The notes: generated from the sequence alone by a model not told the origin. Positions 8,196 to 16,829 are shown, counted from the stretch's first letter. The stretch is DNA of 50,721 bases from an uncultured Lachnospiraceae bacterium (GCA_937910785.1 CALDLG010000170.1:1-50721); one strand, 5' to 3'. Program-made: numbers and translations.

Positions 8196-9164
8196 TCAGA
8201 TGAGAAACCGGACCTTCTGCTTCTTGCAGGACAGACGGATATGGTCGGATTTGAAATATACTTCTCCGTCGGTGTGAATCCAGAGCGGAGCGGAGGTTTT
8301 TATTTCGATTCGGGATGCACGATAGTGAAAAATCTGCGGAAAAAGATAATGTTTTCCGAAGAAGGCGGTGGGCAGCGCCAGAAAAATGACCGATTTCGGG
8401 AGACTGCCGACGAGGCACAGATCAAGAAGACCGTCTGCGGCATCGGCATCCGGGCAGAATTGGAAACCTCCTCCTTCATAGCGGCGTATCATGGAGGCGG
8501 CAAAAAGAAAGCGGTTTAAATGAACGGTTTCCCCGTTGTCAAACGATATGTCACAGGACACATGCCCGGCGGCAATCAGCTGCTTTAAAGCGATGATAAG
8601 GTAGGTCAGTTTACCGAGCTTCATTTTGTTCAGGGCATCTTTAAGCGGGGAAGAGAGGGCTTCTTCACATACGGCCGCATCGAAGCCGATTCCGCTGCTG
8701 ACAACGAAGAAATGACGGTTGGATACCCCTTCACAGTTTCTTTTGGGAGTAGGCTCCATCGTGCCTTCTATATCGAGGCAGCCAAGGTCTGCCGGATGAA
8801 AGCTTTCGGCATCAAGAATTCTTTTCAGGAGCTTTACCGGATTGCGGCCAGATCTCATATCTCTTGCCAGATCGTTGCCGGAGCCGGTAGGAATGAAGCC
8901 GATATTGACGTTGGAAAAGTCACGGATTCCCTGAAGCGCTTCGTTTACCGTACCGTCGCCGCCCAGGATAATCAGATTGACCGGAGCGCCGTCCGAAGCG
9001 CCCGCAGACGTGATTTTAGCCGCAAGCTCGCGGACATGACCGTTATGCGTTGACATCATCAGCCGGTAGGGAATCTTTTTTTCCAAAAAAACGGGTTCCA
9101 GCCGTTTCCAGATGCGCAGTCCCCGGCCGGATTGTGAGGAAGGGTTCATAATAATATAGTACAT
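8196..9164 (-). CDS. diacylglycerol kinase family lipid kinase (DgkB/YegS-like)
   Basis: These enzymes phosphorylate diacylglycerol or a related lipid with ATP, recycling diacylglycerol released by lipid-dependent cell-wall synthesis. The 322-residue length is standard. The N terminus shows MYYIIMNPSSQSGRG, then ILGGDGTVNEALQG (nucleotide-binding GGDGT), then GFIPTGSGNDLARDM, all diagnostic of the DAGK catalytic domain. The C-terminal domain ends with a WIHTDGEVYF-type beta sheet. It has its own promoter (9198-9227) and is followed after 200 nt by PAP2, which has a separate promoter. A kinase and a phosphatase acting on similar lipids side by side suggests phospholipid or undecaprenyl recycling. 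Confidence 0.88.
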   Translation of the reverse strand: MYYIIMNPSSQSGRGLRIWKRLEPVFLEKKIPYRLMMSTHNGHVRELAAKITSAGASDGAPVNLIILGGDGTVNEALQGIRDFSNVNIGFIPTGSGNDLARDMRSGRNPVKLLKRILDAESFHPADLGCLDIEGTMEPTPKRNCEGVSNRHFFVVSSGIGFDAAVCEEALSSPLKDALNKMKLGKLTYLIIALKQLIAAGHVSCDISFDNGETVHLNRFLFAASMIRRYEGGGFQFCPDADAADGLLDLCLVGSLPKSVIFLALPTAFFGKHYLFPQIFHYRASRIEIKTSAPLWIHTDGEVYFKSDHIRLSCKKQKVRFLI

Positions 9165-9197
9165 GTTTTTATCCTTTGTCTGTTCGTTATCATGTAC

Positions 9198-9227
9198 AGT
9201 ATAGCATAAATATTAAATTTCTGTAAA
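9198..9227 (-). promoter_or_regulatory. promoter for the lipid kinase gene
   Basis: On the minus strand TTTACA (9222-9227) and TATACT (9198-9203) are spaced by 18 nt, about 35 nt before the start codon at 9164. Confidence 0.65.
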
Positions 9228-9247
9228 AAGAAATTACAGCTGACATA

Positions 9248-9277
9248 TTGCGTCTGAATCGGTCCTTGTGATATACT
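9248..9277 (+). promoter_or_regulatory. promoter for the glyA-hom-lysC block
   Basis: TTGCGT (9248-9253) and TATACT (9272-9277) are spaced by 18 nt. The leader to the glyA start is only about 60 nt and I see no riboswitch in it. Confidence 0.55.
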
Positions 9278-9345
9278 TACACTGGTTTTTTATAAACAGT
9301 ATGCAAAAATAGAAAAAAAAGATAAAAAGAAAGGCAGGAACAGGA

Positions 9346-10584
9346 ATGTATTCATTGGATGAAGTAAAAAGAACGGACCCGGAAATCGCGCAGGCAATCG
9401 AGGATGAGCAGCAGCGCCAGAATTCGCATATTGAGCTCATCGCGTCGGAAAACTGGGTAAGCAGAGCCGTAATGGCGGCTATGGGAAGTCCTCTGACGAA
9501 TAAATATGCAGAAGGATATCCGGGCAAAAGATATTACGGCGGCTGTGAATGCGTTGATGTTGTGGAAAATCTGGCAAGGGACCGGGCGAAAGAACTTTTT
9601 GGATGTGAATATGTGAATGTTCAGCCTCATTCCGGCGCACAGGCCAATATGGCGGTGTTTTTTGCAGTTATGGAGCCGGGAGATACTTTTATGGGAATGA
9701 ATCTCGACCATGGCGGACATCTTTCCCATGGTTCGCCGGTGAATATGTCCGGTAAATATTTTAAATGCGTTCCTTACGGCGTCAATGACGAGGGCTTTCT
9801 CGATTATGATAAAGTGCGTGAAATCGCGCTGGAATGTAAGCCGAAAATGATCGTTGCCGGGGCGTCCGCTTACGCGAGAACGCTTGATTTTAAGAGGTTC
9901 AGAGAGATTGCGGACGAGGTGGGCGCGGTTCTGATGGTGGATATTGCGCATATCGCGGGACTTGTCGCGGCAGGACTTCATCCGAGCCCGATTCCCTATG
10001 CCCATGTGACGACGACTACGACACATAAGACGCTGCGCGGACCCCGTGGAGGCATGATCATGTCATCGCAGGAAGTGGCGGATAAATATAATTTTAATAA
10101 GGCAATTTTCCCCGGAACGCAGGGCGGTCCGCTGATGCACGTTATCGCAGCGAAGGCAGTGTGCTTTAAAGAAGCGCTGACGCCGGCGTTTAAGGAATAT
10201 CAGCAGGGTGTTATCGACAATGCGCAGGCGCTTTGCAAAGGTCTGCTTGCAAGGAATGTGCGAATCGTTTCCGGCGGTACGGACAATCATCTGATGTTAG
10301 TGGATCTGACCAACTATGATCTGACAGGAAAAGCGGTGGAAAAGCTTTTGGATGAAGCGAATATTACGGCGAATAAAAATACAATACCGAACGATCCCAA
10401 GTCCCCCTTTGTGACAAGCGGCGTTCGCCTTGGAACTCCTGCGGTAACATCAAGAGGCCTGAATACGGAAGATATGGATCAGGTTGCGGAGGCTGTTTCC
10501 ATCGTGATCAAAGAAGGGGAAGCGGGAATCGAAAAGGCCCGTGCGATCGTAAAGGGCTTAACGGATAAATATCCGCTTAACTAA
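9346..10584 (+). CDS. glyA: serine hydroxymethyltransferase
   Basis: GlyA interconverts serine plus tetrahydrofolate with glycine plus 5,10-methylene-tetrahydrofolate and is the main source of one-carbon units. The 412-residue length is standard. Family segments include HIELIASENWVSRAV, YAEGYPGKRYYGGCE, VNVQPHSGAQANMAVF, and the PLP lysine region VTTTTTHKTLRGPRGG. The start is ATG 9346 behind AAAGGCAGGAACAGGA. It is first in a run of same-strand genes ending at lysC: hom follows after 26 nt. This links glycine and serine metabolism to the aspartate family of amino acids. Confidence 0.97.
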   Translation: MYSLDEVKRTDPEIAQAIEDEQQRQNSHIELIASENWVSRAVMAAMGSPLTNKYAEGYPGKRYYGGCECVDVVENLARDRAKELFGCEYVNVQPHSGAQANMAVFFAVMEPGDTFMGMNLDHGGHLSHGSPVNMSGKYFKCVPYGVNDEGFLDYDKVREIALECKPKMIVAGASAYARTLDFKRFREIADEVGAVLMVDIAHIAGLVAAGLHPSPIPYAHVTTTTTHKTLRGPRGGMIMSSQEVADKYNFNKAIFPGTQGGPLMHVIAAKAVCFKEALTPAFKEYQQGVIDNAQALCKGLLARNVRIVSGGTDNHLMLVDLTNYDLTGKAVEKLLDEANITANKNTIPNDPKSPFVTSGVRLGTPAVTSRGLNTEDMDQVAEAVSIVIKEGEAGIEKARAIVKGLTDKYPLN

Positions 10585-10610
10585 GGAGAGAAAGAGAGGG
10601 CTGAGAGGAA

Positions 10611-11816
10611 ATGATTCAGGTAGCGGTTTTAGGATATGGTACGGTAGGAAGCGGCGTTGTCGAAGTGATCGAGACCAACAAAACGGATATCAACAAGAAG
10701 GCGGGAACGGAACTGAACATCAAGTATATTCTGGATTTGAGAGATTTTCCGGGGGATCCATATGAGGATAAGGTGATCCATGATTTCAATATCATTCTGG
10801 AGGACCCGGAGGTTACCGTAATCTGTGAAACGATGGGGGGCATCGATCCTGCCTATACGTTCTCCAAGAAGGCAATTCTTGCGGGCAAAAGCGTCTGTAC
10901 CTCCAATAAGGAACTGGTTGCCAATCATGGTTCGGAGCTGATCAGACTCGCGAAGGAGAACCACTGCAATTATCTGTTTGAGGCGAGCGTGGGCGGCGGA
11001 ATTCCGATTATCAGGCCCCTGAATTATTCTCTGACCGCGGAGAAGCTGGACGCGATCACGGGAATTCTGAACGGAACGACCAATTATATCCTGACCAAGA
11101 TGGAAGAGGACGGAGCGGATTTTGCCGATGTTCTGAAAGAAGCGCAGGAAAAAGGTTATGCGGAGAGAAAGCCTGAGGCGGATGTGGAAGGCTATGACGC
11201 ATGCAGGAAGATAGCGATCCTTTCTTCTCTGATGAAGGGAGAGACCGTGAATTATGAGAAAATCTATACGGAGGGAATCACGAAAATTACGTCGTCCGAC
11301 TTCGTTTATGCGAAGAAGATGAAGCGTTCCATTAAGCTGCTTGCCATGAGCAGGGGCACGGAGGAAGGTTTTTTCGCGATGGTTGCGCCCTTTATGATTC
11401 CCATGGAGCATCCGTTATTTCATGTAAAAGGTGTATTCAATGCGGTTTATGTGCATGGAAATATGCTGGGCGATACGATGTATTATGGAAGAGGCGCCGG
11501 AAAGCTGCCTACAGCGAGTGCGGTTGTTTCCGATATTGTGGACTGTGCGAGACATCCGGGCAAGACGATTATGTGCTTCTGGGATGACACACAGGTCGAG
11601 CTGATGGATATTGCGGATACGAAACGAAGGTTTTTTGTGCGTGTGAGCGCGGACAGGAAGGAAAAAGTTTCCGCTGTCTTCGGGGCGGTAGAAGAGGTAA
11701 ATACGGGGATTGCGGAAGAATTTGCATTTATAACGGGTGTTATGTCAGAAAAAGCGTTTGAGGAGAAGATTTCTTCTGTCGGCGGCGCAATTAACAGAAT
11801 CCGTCTGGAAAATTAG
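10611..11816 (+). CDS. hom: homoserine dehydrogenase
   Basis: Hom reduces aspartate semialdehyde to homoserine, the branch-point precursor of threonine and methionine. The 401-residue protein opens with the Rossmann motif VAVLGYGTVGSGVVEVI and carries CTSNKELVANHG, the FEASVGGGIPIIRPL and GILNGTTNYILTKM motifs, and a catalytic-region EADVEGYDACRKIAIL. The C-terminal ~75 residues (FFVRVSADRKEKVSAVFG onward) form an ACT-like domain, the usual site for threonine feedback. GAGAGGAA precedes ATG 10611. Next come the iPGM-like protein and lysC, so the cluster covers most of the threonine branch. Confidence 0.96.
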   Translation: MIQVAVLGYGTVGSGVVEVIETNKTDINKKAGTELNIKYILDLRDFPGDPYEDKVIHDFNIILEDPEVTVICETMGGIDPAYTFSKKAILAGKSVCTSNKELVANHGSELIRLAKENHCNYLFEASVGGGIPIIRPLNYSLTAEKLDAITGILNGTTNYILTKMEEDGADFADVLKEAQEKGYAERKPEADVEGYDACRKIAILSSLMKGETVNYEKIYTEGITKITSSDFVYAKKMKRSIKLLAMSRGTEEGFFAMVAPFMIPMEHPLFHVKGVFNAVYVHGNMLGDTMYYGRGAGKLPTASAVVSDIVDCARHPGKTIMCFWDDTQVELMDIADTKRRFFVRVSADRKEKVSAVFGAVEEVNTGIAEEFAFITGVMSEKAFEEKISSVGGAINRIRLEN

Positions 11817-11837
11817 TTTCATCCGGAGGGCTGTGAC

Positions 11838-11879
11838 ATGAATTCACAGGCTGAGAGAAAGGCATGGTCATTAGTATGA
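11838..11879 (+). CDS. possible 13-codon leader peptide coupled to the iPGM-like gene
   Basis: ATG 11838 follows a strong GGAGGG by a normal distance and reads MNSQAERKAWSLV before TGA at 11877-11879. That stop overlaps the ATG of the next gene (ATGA at 11876-11879), the classic layout for translational coupling. The peptide has no run of threonine or methionine codons, so it is not an obvious attenuator. It may serve only to bring ribosomes to the downstream start, whose own ribosome site is poorly spaced. Confidence 0.4.
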   Translation: MNSQAERKAWSLV

Positions 11880-13078
11880 AATATATAATCGTTTTAGGTG
11901 ACGGAATGGCGGATGAACCCATCGAAAGCCTGGGCGGTAAGACGCCGCTTGAGTATGCAGGAACTCCTGCGATGGATGCGCTCAGCAGGAAGTCGGAGAT
12001 TGGCATGGTTCATACGATTCCGGATGGAATGAAACCGGGGTCCGATACGGCGAATCTGTCCGTGCTCGGATATGACCCGAAGATATATTATTCCGGCCGT
12101 TCTCCGTTAGAGGCGCTGAGTATCGGCGTTCCGATGAAGGATACGGATATTGCGATCCGTTGTAATATCGTAACGATTTCGGAGGATGCCGTACCGTTTG
12201 AAGAACAGACGATCATCGATCACAGTGCGGACGAAATCAGTACCGAAGATTGTGCCGTACTGCTTCAAGCGGTGAAAAAGGAACTGGAGAACGAGACTTA
12301 TCGATTTTATGTCGGCACGAGCTACAGGCACTGCCTGATCTGGGAAAACGGGGAAGTCGTAGAGCTGACGCCGCCCCATGATGTGCTGACACAGACGATC
12401 GGACAATATCTCCCCAGGGATGCGGTCCTGCGGGAGATGATGAAGAGAAGCTATGAGATTCTTGTGAATCATCCCATCAACACAGAACGGAAAAAGAAGG
12501 GACTGCATCCGGCAAACTGCTGCTGGTTCTGGGGCGCCGGGACGAAGCCAATGCTTTCTTCCTTTGAGGAAAAGACCGGGAAAAAGGGCATGATGATATC
12601 GGCAGTCGATCTGTTGAAGGGCATAGCCGTTGGCGCCGGCATGGGAGTTGCAAAGGTGGAAGGCGCAAACGGCGGTCTGAACACGAATTACGAAGGCAAG
12701 ACAGAGGCGGCTTTAAGGGCGCTGCTGAAAGACGGATATGATTTTGCGTATATCCATCTGGAGGCGCCGGACGAGATGGGACATCAGGGAAGCGCGGAGC
12801 GGAAAATACAGGCAATCGAATATCTGGATACAAGGGTCATAGGGCCGTTAAAGAAAGCGCTTGATGAGGCGGGCGCCGCATACCGGATGCTGGTGCTTCC
12901 GGATCATCCGACGCCGGTCAGGGTAAGAACGCATACGTCGGACAGCGTGCCTTATCTGCTGTATGACAGTACGAAAGAGCTTGACAGGACCTGGAATTAT
13001 AATGAAAAGGAAGGGGCCGCGAGCGGAATCTGTTTTCCGAAAGGACATACACTGATCGATCATTTGTTCCTGCATTGA
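11876..13078 (+). CDS. iPGM/ApgM-family protein, probable alternative homoserine kinase
   Basis: By sequence this belongs to the cofactor-independent (archaeal-type) phosphoglycerate mutase family within the alkaline phosphatase superfamily. The start is KYIIVLGDGMADEPIESLGG, the catalytic serine lies in KPGSDTANLSVLGYDP, and metal ligands lie in HLEAPDEMGHQGS and VLPDHPTPVRVRTHTSD. Length is 400 residues. It sits between hom and lysC, and no thrB is seen in the window. A branch of this family is known to supply homoserine kinase activity where ThrB is missing, so homoserine phosphorylation is more likely here than glycolysis. I start at ATG 11876; in-frame ATG 11864 would add four residues but has the ribosome site only 1 nt away. 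Confidence 0.82.
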   Translation: MKYIIVLGDGMADEPIESLGGKTPLEYAGTPAMDALSRKSEIGMVHTIPDGMKPGSDTANLSVLGYDPKIYYSGRSPLEALSIGVPMKDTDIAIRCNIVTISEDAVPFEEQTIIDHSADEISTEDCAVLLQAVKKELENETYRFYVGTSYRHCLIWENGEVVELTPPHDVLTQTIGQYLPRDAVLREMMKRSYEILVNHPINTERKKKGLHPANCCWFWGAGTKPMLSSFEEKTGKKGMMISAVDLLKGIAVGAGMGVAKVEGANGGLNTNYEGKTEAALRALLKDGYDFAYIHLEAPDEMGHQGSAERKIQAIEYLDTRVIGPLKKALDEAGAAYRMLVLPDHPTPVRVRTHTSDSVPYLLYDSTKELDRTWNYNEKEGAASGICFPKGHTLIDHLFLH

Positions 13079-13136
13079 TACCGATGGTATCCGGCATCAA
13101 AAATTCGCAGGCTCAGAAAGGAATAAGATTATAGAG

Positions 13137-14456
13137 ATGAGAAAAGTAGTGAAATTTGGCGGGAGCTCTCTTGCCAGCGCGGAGCAGTTTAATAAAGTCG
13201 GAAATATCATTCATGCCGATGCGGAGCGGAAATTTGTCGTGCCCTCTGCTCCCGGAAAGCGGGATGCGGACGATACAAAAGTGACGGATATGCTGTATAC
13301 ATGCTATGATCTGGCGGAAGCCGGAAAGGACTTCGGGGGACAGTTGAAGGCAATCCGGGCAAGATATCAGGAAATTATAGATGGCCTCGCCCTGCAGCTT
13401 TCATTAGATGACGAGTTTAAAACGATCGAAAAGAATTTTAAGGAAAAGGCCGGCAGAGATTACGCGGCATCCAGAGGCGAATATCTGAACGGCATTATCA
13501 TGGCCGCATACCTTGGATTTGAGTTTGTCGATGCGGCACAGGTCATTCGTTTCGGCGAAAATGGCGAATTCGATGCGGAGACGACGAATAAACTGATGAG
13601 AGAACGCCTGACTTCTATGGAAGCAGCGGTCATTCCCGGATTCTATGGCGCAAAGGAGGACGGTACGGTCAGGACTTTTTCACGCGGCGGTTCCGACATT
13701 ACGGGTTCTATTGTGGCAAGGGCTATCAAGGCGGATGTTTATGAGAACTGGACGGATGTTTCCGGTTTTCTTGTCGCTGATCCGAGAATTATCTATAAGC
13801 CGGAGACGATTTCAACGATTACATATAAGGAATTGCGCGAGTTAGCCTATATGGGAGCCAGTGTGCTTCATGAAGATGCCATTTTCCCGGTCAGAAGAGA
13901 AGGGATACCGATCAATATCAGAAATACCAATGCGCCGGAGGATGAGGGAACCTGGATTGTGGAAAGCACCTGCCAGAAGCCTAAATATGTCATTACCGGA
14001 ATTGCGGGAAAGAAGGGCTTCTGTGCGGTCAATATTGAGAAGGATTCCATGAATTCGGAAGTCGGGTTTGGCAGAAAAGTGCTGCAGGTTTTTGAGGACA
14101 GCGGTATTTCTTTCGAGCATGTGCCTTCGGGGATCGATACAATGACGATTTTTGTGCATCAGGACGAATTTATGCACAAGGAGCAGAAAGTGGTGTCAGG
14201 CATTCACAGACTGGCTGACCCGGATACAATCGAAATTGAGGCGGATCTGGCGTTGATCGCGGTCGTTGGACGGGGCATGAAATCCACGAGAGGAACGGCC
14301 GGAAGGATCTTTTCCGCACTGGCGCATTCCAATGTCAATGTTAAGATGATCGATCAGGGGTCCAGCGAGTTGAATATCATCATAGGCGTTGCAAACGCGG
14401 ATTTTGAGACGGCGATCAAAGCTATTTATGATATTTTTGTACTTTGTCAGTTATAA
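13137..14456 (+). CDS. lysC: aspartate kinase
   Basis: Aspartate kinase phosphorylates aspartate as the first step to lysine, threonine and methionine. The 439-residue protein opens with KVVKFGGSSLASAEQF (the KFGGSS nucleotide motif), has TFSRGGSDITGSIVARAIKADVYENWTDV split over the catalytic core, and ends with tandem ACT domains (VNIEKDSMNSEVGFGRKVL and LIAVVGRGMKSTRGTAGRIF) that bind the feedback amino acid. The N-terminal insert DADDTKVTDMLYTCYDLAEAG is typical of clostridial enzymes. AGAAAGGAA precedes ATG 13137. It is last in the glyA-hom-iPGM-lysC run; no clear intrinsic terminator follows. Confidence 0.96.
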   Translation: MRKVVKFGGSSLASAEQFNKVGNIIHADAERKFVVPSAPGKRDADDTKVTDMLYTCYDLAEAGKDFGGQLKAIRARYQEIIDGLALQLSLDDEFKTIEKNFKEKAGRDYAASRGEYLNGIIMAAYLGFEFVDAAQVIRFGENGEFDAETTNKLMRERLTSMEAAVIPGFYGAKEDGTVRTFSRGGSDITGSIVARAIKADVYENWTDVSGFLVADPRIIYKPETISTITYKELRELAYMGASVLHEDAIFPVRREGIPINIRNTNAPEDEGTWIVESTCQKPKYVITGIAGKKGFCAVNIEKDSMNSEVGFGRKVLQVFEDSGISFEHVPSGIDTMTIFVHQDEFMHKEQKVVSGIHRLADPDTIEIEADLALIAVVGRGMKSTRGTAGRIFSALAHSNVNVKMIDQGSSELNIIIGVANADFETAIKAIYDIFVLCQL

Positions 14457-14468
14457 TATTTACTTCTT

Positions 14469-14497
14469 TTGTGAAATGTGCTATATTATTGTAATAA
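14469..14497 (+). promoter_or_regulatory. possible promoter of the hydrogenase/MCP leader
   Basis: TTGTGA (14469-14474) and TAATAA (14492-14497) are spaced by 17 nt, immediately after lysC. It would start a leader of about 365 nt before the next gene. Confidence 0.45.
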
Positions 14498-14502
14498 GAT
14501 AC

Positions 14503-14588
14503 CTGAATATGAGGGTATAATGTACAATCACAAATGACTGAAATCTAAAATCTAATGCTTAATATCTACATTTTATTCTCATATTCGG
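14503..14588 (+). repeat. imperfect inverted repeat in the intergenic region
   Basis: The 22-nt segments 14503-14524 (CTGAATATGAG...) and 14567-14588 (...CTCATATTCGG) match as an inverted repeat at about 18 of 22 positions, with 42 nt between them. No T-run follows, so it does not look like a standard terminator for lysC. Confidence 0.55.
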
Positions 14589-14589
14589 A

Positions 14590-14848
14590 TGAATGGCCTG
14601 AAGAAACAAACCAGGGCCAGGAATCGGCCTGACAGATGATTTTATTAGTTGGCAATTTGGGTCAGAGCGCCTGATATGCCATGATCGCGGTCGGGAATTT
14701 AAGATTTCCGGCGCGTGCCATCACATCAGGCTGTTCCGACATGGGGGTAGTGTGAAGCGCTTTTCTATGGCGTCTGAAAAGACGCTGCCGGAGAAAAGCT
14801 GAGACTTCACGCATGATTTGTGCCTGCGGCAGCAAAGACCGCAGGTTG
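14590..14848 (+). ncRNA. structured 5' leader of unknown class
   Basis: The gene-free stretch before the hydrogenase/MCP gene can form several helices. The strongest is a three-part stem at 14752-14810: GTGAAG/CTTCAC, GCTTTTCT/AGAAAAGC and GCGTCT/AGACGC closed by a GAAA tetraloop, 20 base pairs in all. Upstream, GCCTGAT (14669-14675) pairs with ATCAGGC (14725-14731) around CGCG/CGCG and GGAA/TTCC. Downstream, CCTGCGG (14823-14829) pairs with CCGCAGG (14839-14845) just before the ribosome site. There is no U-run, so control would act on translation or stability. I do not recognise a known riboswitch, T-box, RNase P, SRP or tmRNA signature. Confidence 0.5.
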
Positions 14849-14870
14849 AGAGAAAGGCATGGATATCAAT

Positions 14871-16829
14871 ATGGGTAAAATGACAAATGACGCATTGGTT
14901 TTTACCAATGACAATTGTATCGGCTGTAATAAATGTATATCGGTGTGCCCTGTACTGACTGCCAATTATGCCGTGAATGAAAACGATCAGAACAAGATCG
15001 TCGTTGACGGAAAACAGTGCATCAGCTGCGGGGCATGTTTTGATGCCTGTGAACATCAGGCGAGAGAATACCGGGACGATACGGAACGTTTTTTCGAGGA
15101 CCTGAAAAAGGGGGAAAAAATTTCGCTGCTCCTTGCGCCGGCTTTTCTGGCAAATTATCCGAAGGAATACGCTTCGGTGCTTGGCGGTCTTAAAGAAATG
15201 GGTGTGAACCGTATCATCAGCATCAGCTTCGGTGCGGATATCACGACGTGGGCTTATATCAGATATATTACGGAGAACAACTTCACAGGTGGGATTTCTC
15301 AGCCCTGTCCTGCAATCGTAGATTATATTGAAAAATATATCCCGGAGCTGATTCCGAATCTTATGCCTGTGCATTCTCCTTTGATGTGCGGCGCAATTTA
15401 CGCCAGAAAATATATGAAAGTGTCTGACAGACTGGCCTTCATCAGTCCCTGCATCGCGAAGAAAAATGAGATCGATGATCCTGACTGCGGCGGATATGTA
15501 TCTTATAACGTTACGTTTGATCATTTGATGAAATATGTCAGGGAGCATAAGATTTCCGGAAAGCCTGCACAGGACGAAATCGAATATGGACTGGGCTCCA
15601 TTTATCCGATGCCCGGCGGCCTGAAGGAAAATGTGTACTGGTTCTGCGGCGAAGAGCTTTTTATCCGCCAGATAGAAGGCGAGAAACATGCGTATGAATT
15701 TCTGAAAGATTATAAAGAAAGAGTTCTGGGTGGAAAAGAGCTGCCTTTTATGGTAGATGCGCTTAACTGCGCAAAAGGCTGTCTGTACGGTACGGCAGTG
15801 GAAGCGGAAAAGGCAAAAAGTGACGATACGCTTTACGAGGTGCAGAAAATCAAAGCGTCGAGCAAGCGTAAGGGAAAGGCGGGCGCATGGAGCAGAGATC
15901 TGACGCCGAAGCAGAGACTTGCGCGTTTTAACAGACAGTTTAAAAGTCTGAATATCAATGATTTTATCAGGCATTATACGGATAAATCGGCGGAAGTGAA
16001 AATTAATTATCCCGATCCTTCCGAATTAAACAGTATTTTTGAAACGATGGAAAAGACGAGAGTCGAGAAGCAGATAATCAACTGCTCGGCCTGCGGTTAT
16101 AAGACCTGTAAGGATATGGCGGCTGCGATTTATAACGGCTGTAATACGAAGGACAACTGCATTCATTACATAAAAGATGCCGTGATGAAAGAAAAAATGA
16201 TCGCCGAAGAGCTGTCCATTGAAATGCAGGATAAAAATGAAGTGATCGAAACGAGAAATCGGCAGATTGCGCAGATGGTCAGCGAGGTCGCCGTCGATTT
16301 CGACAGTCTGGATACTTCCATCAGCGAAATGTCCATGGGAAATAGCAGCAATGCGGAAGAGAGCACCGGAATATCCATGTCTATGAGTGAAGTCGTAACA
16401 TTCTGCGATGATCTGCGGTCCGCACTGGCACAGATTCAGGAATTGTTAGGGAAACTCGAAGAAAACAATCTGGAAATCACCAATGTGGCGGAAGAGACCA
16501 ACCTGCTTGCTTTGAACGCAAGCATCGAAGCGGCAAGGGCGGGAGAATCCGGACGGGGTTTTGCGATCATTGCGGAGAATATCAAGAAGCTGGCTGATTC
16601 TTCCAAGGATACGGCGAGTGACAGCGATCGGAATAAAGAAGAAATCCAGAGCGCGATTACGAATCTCTTAGGAAATGCGGAGAAGCTGATTGATATCATT
16701 GACGGGGTTAACATCCGGGTGACGAATCTTGCGGCATCTACCGAGGAAATTGCAGCTTCGGCAGATATGATCAGCACGATTTCATCCGGTTTAAGGGAGA
16801 AACTGAAGGAACTGGAAAACGGATCATAA
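14871..16829 (+). CDS. sensory [FeFe]-hydrogenase fused to a chemoreceptor signalling domain
   Basis: This 652-residue soluble protein probably senses H2 or redox state and signals through the chemotaxis system. Residues 16-26 and 50-60 are two CxxCxxCxxxC ferredoxin sites. Residues about 80-310 are a [FeFe]-hydrogenase H-cluster domain with four likely ligands: Cys146 (SQPCPA), Cys194 (SPCIAKKNE), Cys300 and Cys304 (NCAKGCLYG). The cysteine used for proton transfer in catalytic enzymes (first C of TSCCP) is Pro145 here, which fits a sensor rather than a high-turnover enzyme. C405, C408, C413 and C430 form another iron-sulfur motif, followed by an MCP hairpin (EETNLLALNASIEAARAGE at 541-559). 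There is no membrane span, HAMP or PAS domain. In-frame ATG 14859 is a possible earlier start. Confidence 0.88.
   Translation: MGKMTNDALVFTNDNCIGCNKCISVCPVLTANYAVNENDQNKIVVDGKQCISCGACFDACEHQAREYRDDTERFFEDLKKGEKISLLLAPAFLANYPKEYASVLGGLKEMGVNRIISISFGADITTWAYIRYITENNFTGGISQPCPAIVDYIEKYIPELIPNLMPVHSPLMCGAIYARKYMKVSDRLAFISPCIAKKNEIDDPDCGGYVSYNVTFDHLMKYVREHKISGKPAQDEIEYGLGSIYPMPGGLKENVYWFCGEELFIRQIEGEKHAYEFLKDYKERVLGGKELPFMVDALNCAKGCLYGTAVEAEKAKSDDTLYEVQKIKASSKRKGKAGAWSRDLTPKQRLARFNRQFKSLNINDFIRHYTDKSAEVKINYPDPSELNSIFETMEKTRVEKQIINCSACGYKTCKDMAAAIYNGCNTKDNCIHYIKDAVMKEKMIAEELSIEMQDKNEVIETRNRQIAQMVSEVAVDFDSLDTSISEMSMGNSSNAEESTGISMSMSEVVTFCDDLRSALAQIQELLGKLEENNLEITNVAEETNLLALNASIEAARAGESGRGFAIIAENIKKLADSSKDTASDSDRNKEEIQSAITNLLGNAEKLIDIIDGVNIRVTNLAASTEEIAASADMISTISSGLREKLKELENGS

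Noticed and set aside
9165..9345. Possible glycine, SAM or THF riboswitch before glyA
   Set aside because: No conserved aptamer segments; the space is filled by two divergent promoters.
14499..14511. TACCTGAATATGA shared with about 38129-38141
   Set aside because: A 13-nt match in AT-rich intergenic DNA without matching flanks; too little to call a repeat family.
14721..15974. 417-codon minus-strand frame opposite the hydrogenase/MCP gene
   Set aside because: It is the mirror of a well-conserved protein, has no recognisable domain and overlaps the leader RNA; it is a codon-bias shadow.
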